A stretch of DNA of 64,000 nt. Origin: Pseudoduganella ginsengisoli. Its GTDB lineage: Bacteria > Pseudomonadota > Gammaproteobacteria > Burkholderiales > Burkholderiaceae_D. Of this stretch, positions 59,418-64,000 are shown in pieces. The translations under genes were made by a program, and so were the position numbers. Each line of letters begins with the position of its first letter. Position 1 is the first letter of the stretch. Location of the stretch: the NCBI RefSeq assembly GCF_009720865.1, contig NZ_WNLA01000006.1:62001-126000 (forward strand). Direction: 5' to 3'. The notes under the pieces were generated by a model. It had not been told where the DNA came from and did not search any database. It saw only the letters and a list, made by a program, of their open reading frames with translations.

Positions 59418-60920
59418 ATGGATCAGCACAGCGCCAGCGACGCCGGGCCGGATGGAGAAGCCGTGCCGCGCGCTGTTGCTGGCGCGCCTGGCGCAGCACA
59501 GGACAGCGTGCCGCTGGGCAGCCTGCGCACCCAGCTGCTGCGCTGGCTGCTGGTTCCGCTGATCCTGCTGATGGCCGTGAATGCCGTGTCGGTCTACCGC
59601 AATGCGCTCGATGCGGCCGACATGGCGTACGACCGCTCGCTGCTGGCATCCACGCGCGCGCTGGCGGAACGGGTGTCGATTGAAAACGGCAAAGTCGTGG
59701 TGGACGTGCCTTACGTGGCGCTGGACAGTTTTGAGACGGATACGCTGGGCCGCATCTATTACAAGGTGACGGGCATGAATGGCGAAACCGCATCCGGTTT
59801 TGACGACTTGCCGCCCGTGCCGCCCAATGTGCCCCGCTCGGAAGCGTATCCGGCGCTGGTGCGCTTTTATCATGCGGACTACAACGGCCAGCCGGTGCGC
59901 ATTGCCGCGCTGGTGCAGCCGGTGTACGACGATTCCATGCGCGGCGTGGCGCTGATCCAGGTGGCGGAAACCACGGATGCGCGGCGCGGCCTGACGATCC
60001 AGATTTTGAAGGATACGCTGGCCTGGCAGGCGTGGGTGGTGCTGGCGGCCACCCTGCTGGTGTGGTTTGCCGTGCGCCTGGTATTGCGCCCGTTGATGCG
60101 GCTGCGCGCCGAAGTGGAAATGCGCAGCGCCTCGGACTTGCATGACGTGGACCCTGCGCTGGTACACCGCGAAGTGCGCCCGCTGGTGGAAGCCATGAAT
60201 GGCTCGATGTCGCGCATCCGCAGCCTGATCGCATCGCAGCGGCGCTTTATTGCCGATGCGTCACACCAGTTGCGCACGCCGCTGACGGTATTGAAAACCC
60301 AGTCGGAAATGACGCTGAGGGAAATCGACCGCAGCGAAGGGCCGGTGGACAAGGAAGCGTTGCGCGCCATGGTGTCCGGCATTGCCGCCACCACGGATGC
60401 CGCCGTGCACTTGGCGAACCGCTTGTTGATGCTGGCCCGCATTGAACACAGCGGCGATGTCAGGCCGGTGCCCGTGGGCTTGCGCGAACTGGCGCAAAAC
60501 GTGGCGCTGCAACTGGCGGTGACGGCAGTGGGCAAGCAGATCGACCTGGCGCTGGAAGCGGAACATGAAGCCATCGTGCGGGGGCAGCCGCTGCTGCTGC
60601 AGGAAATGGTGTCGAACCTGGTCGACAATGCGCTGCGCTATACGCCGGCGGGCGGCAGCGTCACCGTGCGCGTACTGCCCGGCGGCGGCAAGCTGCTGCT
60701 GGAAGTGGAAGACAGCGGCGCCGGCATTCCCGCAAGCGAGCGGGAGCGGGTGTTTTCACCGTTTTACCGGGCAGCGGCATCGATGCAAGTCAATCCGGGC
60801 GGCGCGGGGCTGGGCCTGGCGATCGTGCGGGATATCGCCGCGCTGCATGGCGGCACCGTCTCGCTGTCGGATGGCGCGGGTGGCAAAGGCTTGAAAGTCA
60901 CCGTCGAATTTCCAGGCTGA
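59418..60920 (+). CDS. tctE: TctE-like sensor histidine kinase
   Basis: 500 aa. A first membrane helix (LLRWLLVPLILLMAVNAVSVY) and a second near residue 210 (WQAWVVLAATLLVWFAVRLVL) flank a periplasmic sensor of about 150 residues of the TctE N-terminal type (DAADMAYDRSLLASTRALAERV). A HAMP segment is followed by the H box RRFIADASHQLRTPLTVLKTQ near residue 282. The ATPase motifs are NLVDNALRYTPAGG, VEDSGAGIPASER and GAGLGLAIVRDIA. It follows tctD by 11 bases. It probably senses a tricarboxylate. Confidence 0.92.
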   Translation: MDQHSASDAGPDGEAVPRAVAGAPGAAQDSVPLGSLRTQLLRWLLVPLILLMAVNAVSVYRNALDAADMAYDRSLLASTRALAERVSIENGKVVVDVPYVALDSFETDTLGRIYYKVTGMNGETASGFDDLPPVPPNVPRSEAYPALVRFYHADYNGQPVRIAALVQPVYDDSMRGVALIQVAETTDARRGLTIQILKDTLAWQAWVVLAATLLVWFAVRLVLRPLMRLRAEVEMRSASDLHDVDPALVHREVRPLVEAMNGSMSRIRSLIASQRRFIADASHQLRTPLTVLKTQSEMTLREIDRSEGPVDKEALRAMVSGIAATTDAAVHLANRLLMLARIEHSGDVRPVPVGLRELAQNVALQLAVTAVGKQIDLALEAEHEAIVRGQPLLLQEMVSNLVDNALRYTPAGGSVTVRVLPGGGKLLLEVEDSGAGIPASERERVFSPFYRAAASMQVNPGGAGLGLAIVRDIAALHGGTVSLSDGAGGKGLKVTVEFPG

Positions 60921-60938
60921 ATTAGTTGCAATTCCCTT

Positions 60939-60953
60939 CGGTGCCTGGCACCG
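60939..60953. repeat. short palindrome CGGTGCC-T-GGCACCG
   Basis: A perfect 7-bp inverted repeat with a one-base centre, 19 bases after the tctE stop. It may act as part of a terminator, but no T-run follows. It may instead be a copy of a short palindrome dispersed between genes. Confidence 0.5.
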
Positions 60954-60990
60954 TTCAAAGTCACAACTTTCCTTGGGGACCTGGCCAGTA

Positions 60991-61015
60991 CTATCGTTCG
61001 CTTTGGAAACGATAG
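60991..61015. promoter_or_regulatory. inverted repeat upstream of the GlrK-like kinase
   Basis: CTATCGTT (60991-60998) and AACGATAG (61008-61015) form an 8-bp inverted repeat with a nine-base spacer, about 100 bases upstream of the kinase start. It may be an operator for this operon. Further in the same gap I see no second convincing site. Confidence 0.4.
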
Positions 61016-61113
61016 CATTGGGTCATGATGGCAACCGGACGCCGTGTTTCCGCTCTTTGAACTATCATCGCGCCACCCTGTGATCCGCCCTGCCCAACTT
61101 TCCAGCCGCGCCC

Positions 61114-62562
61114 ATGTTTCCGGAACTTTCGTTTCGCCAACTATCGCTGGGCGTCTTCGTACTGATCGCGGCGCTGCTGGGCGCCACATCCGTGCATGCC
61201 CTGCTGACCCTGGACCGCCTCGCCGCCCATAGCCGCGAAGCGGGCCGGCATGCGGTCGCGCTGGCCGAACAGGTGCAGCGCCTCAGCGAACGGGGCGTGG
61301 CCATGGAGCGCAGCGCGCGCCAGTTCCTTGTGCTGGACGATCCAGCCTTCCGCGACCGCTATGCCGATGCATGGCGCGAAGCGCAATCCGCATTGGCCAC
61401 TATCGGCGCCGGCCTGCCCAGCTCACAGCACGCCGCGCTGGCCGACTGGCGCGCGCGGGGCGAAGCTGTCGCTGCCGTACTGCAGTCGGTGCCGGCAACG
61501 CGCGAACGCCGCAGCACCGCGCCAGCCCGCCGCGCATTGGGCCAGACGCTGGACCGGGCATTGGCCGGCTTGCCCGCTGTCAGCCAATTGCTGGAAGACG
61601 CCGTGCGGCACGAAGTCGAGCGCCGCAACCAGGTGCTGCTCGATGAACTGGACCAGCGGCGCCGCCTGCTGACCACGCAGGTGGCCGTTGCCGTCGCACT
61701 GGCAGCCCTGCTGGCGCTGGGCGGCGGCGCGTGGCTGTCACGCCCGCTAAAACAAATCGAACAAGCCATCGTCCGGCTGGGCGGCAACCGCTACGACGAA
61801 ACCATAGCCGTGCAGGGCCCCGGCGATTTGCGCCGGCTTGGCACGCAGCTGGACTGGCTGCGTAAGCGCCTGGCCGAAGTGGAAGCCGACAAGGCGCGCT
61901 TTGTGCGCCACGTGTCGCATGAATTGAAAACGCCGCTGGCCGCGCTGGTGGAAGGCGTATCGCTGCTGGAAGATGAAGTTCCCGGCCCCCTGTCCCGCCA
62001 ACAGCGGGAAATTGCCGCCATCCTGCGCCAAAACACGCTGTCGCTGCAGGCGCAAATTGAAGACTTGCTGCGCTTTAATGAGGCGGGCTTTGCCGCGCAG
62101 CGGCTGCGGCGCACCACCACCGATCCCGGCGTACTGCTGGACAGCGTCATTGCCGCCCAGCGCCTGCAGTGCCAGGCGCGCCACGTGCACTGCGCGGTGG
62201 AAGGCCAGGTCCGCCCGCTGTTGCTGGATGCCGATCTGATGGCGGCCGCGCTGGGCAATTTACTGTCGAACGCACTGCGCTTTTCCCCGCAGGGCGGCGC
62301 CGTGCATTTTTCTTTGTCCGAAGCGCAAGGCAAGCTGCATATCGATTGCCGCGACGAAGGTCCCGGCGTCGCGCCGCAAGATAGCGAACGTATTTTTGAA
62401 CCGTTTTACCAGGGCGAACGCCAACCCGCCAGCGCCCGCCGTGGCAATGGCATCGGCCTCGCCATCGTGCGCGAATACGTGCACGCGCATGGCGGCGCAC
62501 TGCGCCTGATGCCGTCTGAGCGCGGCGCCCATTTTCAAATTGAGTTGCCTTATGACGATTGA
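61114..62562 (+). CDS. glrK: GlrK/QseE-like sensor histidine kinase
   Basis: 482 aa. An N-terminal helix (LSLGVFVLIAALLGATSVHALL) and a second near residue 200 (LLTTQVAVAVALAALLALGGGAWL) flank a helical periplasmic sensor (QRLSERGVAMERSARQFLVLDDPAF, typical of GlrK/QseE). After HAMP comes the H box ARFVRHVSHELKTPLAALVEGVSLL near residue 270. ATPase motifs include NLLSNALRFSPQGG, CRDEGPGVAPQDSERIF and GNGIGLAIVREYV. The kinase regulates the sigma-54 activator encoded two genes on and overlaps the lipoprotein gene by 11 bases. Confidence 0.92.
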   Translation: MFPELSFRQLSLGVFVLIAALLGATSVHALLTLDRLAAHSREAGRHAVALAEQVQRLSERGVAMERSARQFLVLDDPAFRDRYADAWREAQSALATIGAGLPSSQHAALADWRARGEAVAAVLQSVPATRERRSTAPARRALGQTLDRALAGLPAVSQLLEDAVRHEVERRNQVLLDELDQRRRLLTTQVAVAVALAALLALGGGAWLSRPLKQIEQAIVRLGGNRYDETIAVQGPGDLRRLGTQLDWLRKRLAEVEADKARFVRHVSHELKTPLAALVEGVSLLEDEVPGPLSRQQREIAAILRQNTLSLQAQIEDLLRFNEAGFAAQRLRRTTTDPGVLLDSVIAAQRLQCQARHVHCAVEGQVRPLLLDADLMAAALGNLLSNALRFSPQGGAVHFSLSEAQGKLHIDCRDEGPGVAPQDSERIFEPFYQGERQPASARRGNGIGLAIVREYVHAHGGALRLMPSERGAHFQIELPYDD

Positions 62563-63193
62563 TTACCCAGACCGCAATACAGCGCGCATCCGGCGCCGCG
62601 GCGCGCACGCGGTGCACGGCGCATGCCGCCATACCGCTGCCGCCGGCGCTGCCGTACTACCCGCTGCGCTATTGCTGGCGGCAATGCTGATGTCCGGCTG
62701 CAGCGTTCCCCGCCTTCCTTCCACGGCATCCATTGTGCTGCCGCGCGCCCCGGCCGAAGCGCCGCCGCCCACCACCGTCATGCTGGCCGATGAAACTGCG
62801 CCGCTGCTGGCCTATCACCAGCAGTTACGCCGCATGACGCAAGGTGAATTGCTGCAGGAACTGGCCACGCTGGGCATGCGCCAGCCATCGCCCCGCGTAG
62901 CGCTGCAAATGGGCATGGTGCTGCTGTGGACGCGGGGCAGCGGCGACCTGCCGCGCGCCCAGGCGCAATTTGACGGCGTGGCATCGACCACGCATCCACT
63001 GGCGCTGCTGGCGGCGCTGTTATCGGCGCAATGCCAGGAACAGCGCCGCCTGGCCGAGCATGGCGACAAGCTGCAGGCGCAGCTGAAGGAAAGCCAGCGC
63101 AAAATCGATCAACTGGCCGAAACGCTGGAAAGCTTGAAAGCCATCGAGCGCAACTTGCCTGCGCGGGGAGTCAGCAATGAACGGCAACGATAA
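62552..63193 (+). CDS. qseG: QseG-like outer-membrane lipoprotein
   Basis: 213 aa from the ATG at 62552. A long n-region precedes a hydrophobic stretch ([20 protein letters not shown]) with a lipobox, giving a lipidated cysteine near residue 50. The mature part is helical with a coiled-coil C-terminus ([40 protein letters not shown]), as in QseG (YfhG). In enterobacteria QseG binds the kinase QseE and controls it. It overlaps the kinase by 11 bases and the response regulator by 17. Confidence 0.88.
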   Translation: MTIDYPDRNTARIRRRGAHAVHGACRHTAAAGAAVLPAALLLAAMLMSGCSVPRLPSTASIVLPRAPAEAPPPTTVMLADETAPLLAYHQQLRRMTQGELLQELATLGMRQPSPRVALQMGMVLLWTRGSGDLPRAQAQFDGVASTTHPLALLAALLSAQCQEQRRLAEHGDKLQAQLKESQRKIDQLAETLESLKAIERNLPARGVSNERQR

Positions 63194-64000
63194 CCTGCCC
63201 GTGCGTATGGGCGCCGCCATTTTGCTGGTGGACGATGACGCCGACTTGCTGCGCCTGTTGTCATTGCGCCTGTCTGCCAATGGCTATGCGGTCACGGCAG
63301 TGCCCAGTGCGGAAGCGGCGCTGGCGCAGCTCGACATCGCCCTGCCGTCGCTGGTGATCAGCGATATCCGCCTGCCCGGCAAAGATGGCATGGCGCTGTT
63401 CCAGCACATCCGCGCGCGCCATCCCGCGCTGCCCGTGATTTTATTGACAGCGCACGGCACCATTCCCGATGCCGTGGAAGCCACGCGCCTGGGCGCCTTT
63501 GCTTACCTCACCAAACCGTTCGATGCGAAAGTGCTGCTGGAGCGCGTTGCACAAGGCTTGCAGTTGAGCGCTCCGCCATCGGCGCAGGGGGCGGACGATG
63601 GCCAGTGGCGCGAAGAAATCGTCAGCCGCAGCCAGGCAATGGCGGAATTGCTGGCCGAAGCGCGGCTGGTGGCAGCGTCGGACGCCAGCGTATTGATACG
63701 GGGCGAAAGCGGCACCGGCAAGGAATTGCTGGCGCGCGCCATCCACCGCGCCAGCCGCCGCGCGAAGGCTCCGTTCATTGCCGTCAATTGCGGCGCGATT
63801 CCCGAACAGTTGCTGGAATCGGAATTGTTCGGCCACGTGAAGGGCGCCTTTACCGGCGCGGTATCCGGGCGCGAGGGCCTGGTGCAGGCAGCCGACGGCG
63901 GCACCTTGTTCCTCGATGAGATAGGCGACATGCCGCTGCTGCTGCAGGTGAAGCTGTTGCGCGTGCTGCAAGAGCGCGTGGTGCGGCAGCTGGGTTCCGA
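63177..64000 (+). CDS. glrR: GlrR/QseF-like sigma-54 response regulator (5' part, cut by window edge)
   Basis: 274 codons from the ATG at 63177 are present; the gene runs off the right edge. The receiver has [13 protein letters not shown], phosphoacceptor D63 in [13 protein letters not shown] and lysine in [11 protein letters not shown]. The AAA+ domain shows Walker [16 protein letters not shown] near residue 175, the sigma-54-binding GAFTGA loop near residue 222 and Walker [12 protein letters not shown]. The family normally ends in a Fis-type DNA-binding domain, not seen here. It activates sigma-54 promoters and completes the kinase-lipoprotein-regulator trio. Confidence 0.93.
   Translation, partial: MNGNDNLPVRMGAAILLVDDDADLLRLLSLRLSANGYAVTAVPSAEAALAQLDIALPSLVISDIRLPGKDGMALFQHIRARHPALPVILLTAHGTIPDAVEATRLGAFAYLTKPFDAKVLLERVAQGLQLSAPPSAQGADDGQWREEIVSRSQAMAELLAEARLVAASDASVLIRGESGTGKELLARAIHRASRRAKAPFIAVNCGAIPEQLLESELFGHVKGAFTGAVSGREGLVQAADGGTLFLDEIGDMPLLLQVKLLRVLQERVVRQLGS

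Noticed and set aside
58747..60234. Minus-strand frame of 495 codons across tctD and tctE
   Set aside because: Antisense to two genes with complete two-component motifs and built of low-complexity Arg/Pro/Ser sequence.
60939..60970. Possible sigma-54 promoter (TGGCAC) upstream of glrK
   Set aside because: The GG doublet is present but no GC doublet occurs at the required spacing, and the TGGCAC is part of a palindrome.
1..64000. CRISPR array or rRNA operon
   Set aside because: No regularly spaced repeats and no rRNA-like sequence were seen. Repeats found are isolated pairs.

Overview
The window has two parts that meet near 33.6 kb. Positions 1 to about 33.6 kb hold most of an integrative and conjugative element (ICE) with an F-type (MPF-F) type IV secretion system and a MOBH-type relaxase, most like the SXT/R391 family in gene content and regulation. 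Positions from about 33.67 kb to the end look like the host chromosome. The high GC, Gram-negative envelope genes, Bug-type binding protein, Burkholderia-type porin, paired DUF2339/DUF3999 genes and a GlrK-QseG-GlrR operon suggest a betaproteobacterium, probably of the Oxalobacteraceae (Massilia/Duganella/Janthinobacterium group). The taxon is inferred and no rRNA is present.

ICE layout. The transfer genes run leftward on the minus strand. From right to left they are a FlhD/FlhC-like activator pair (SetDC-like), traI relaxase, traD coupling protein and a DUF4400 gene. A foreign cassette on the plus strand interrupts this order. A short unknown gene, a lytic transglycosylase and an OmpA-like lipoprotein follow, then the pilus operon: pilin, traL, traE, traK, traB, dsbC, traV, traC, trbI, an S26 peptidase, traW, traU, trbC, traN, a small exported protein, traF, traH and the first codons of traG. 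Most neighbours overlap by ATGA or a few bases, so the operon is translationally coupled. A CI/SetR-like repressor is divergent from flhDC across a region with duplicated palindromes. Right of it lie DUF932, a CHC2-zinc-finger/Toprim primase-like gene, small unknown genes, a possible AcaB-like regulator, a lower-GC orphan gene with an HNH-like Cys/His pattern, and an AlpA-type regulator. The element probably ends at or just left of a tRNA-Pro(GGG) gene. The integrase and left end lie outside the window.

The most interesting cargo is the three-gene plus-strand cassette at 16.8-20.2 kb. It encodes a PD-(D/E)XK (Mrr-like) nuclease fused to an ABC-3C C-terminal domain, an ABC-3C middle component, and a Rad50-like ATPase with a zinc hook. 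This is a predicted ABC-three-component conflict (defence) system. The orphan gene at 31-32.2 kb is a second cargo candidate.

Chromosomal part. Genes here are a Sir2-type deacetylase, a fumarylacetoacetate-hydrolase family enzyme, a TetR regulator, a GNAT acetyltransferase, a lipoprotein, a KaiC-like double ATPase followed by a hybrid histidine kinase, and a fused MFS-acyltransferase. Next come an XRE regulator, a DUF2145/DUF2339/DUF3999 envelope cluster, a NarL-type two-component system and a TonB-like protein. A ferric-type ABC importer, a Bug-family binding protein, a porin and a TctDE-like two-component system form a nutrient-uptake region. The glrK-qseG-glrR operon is cut by the right edge.
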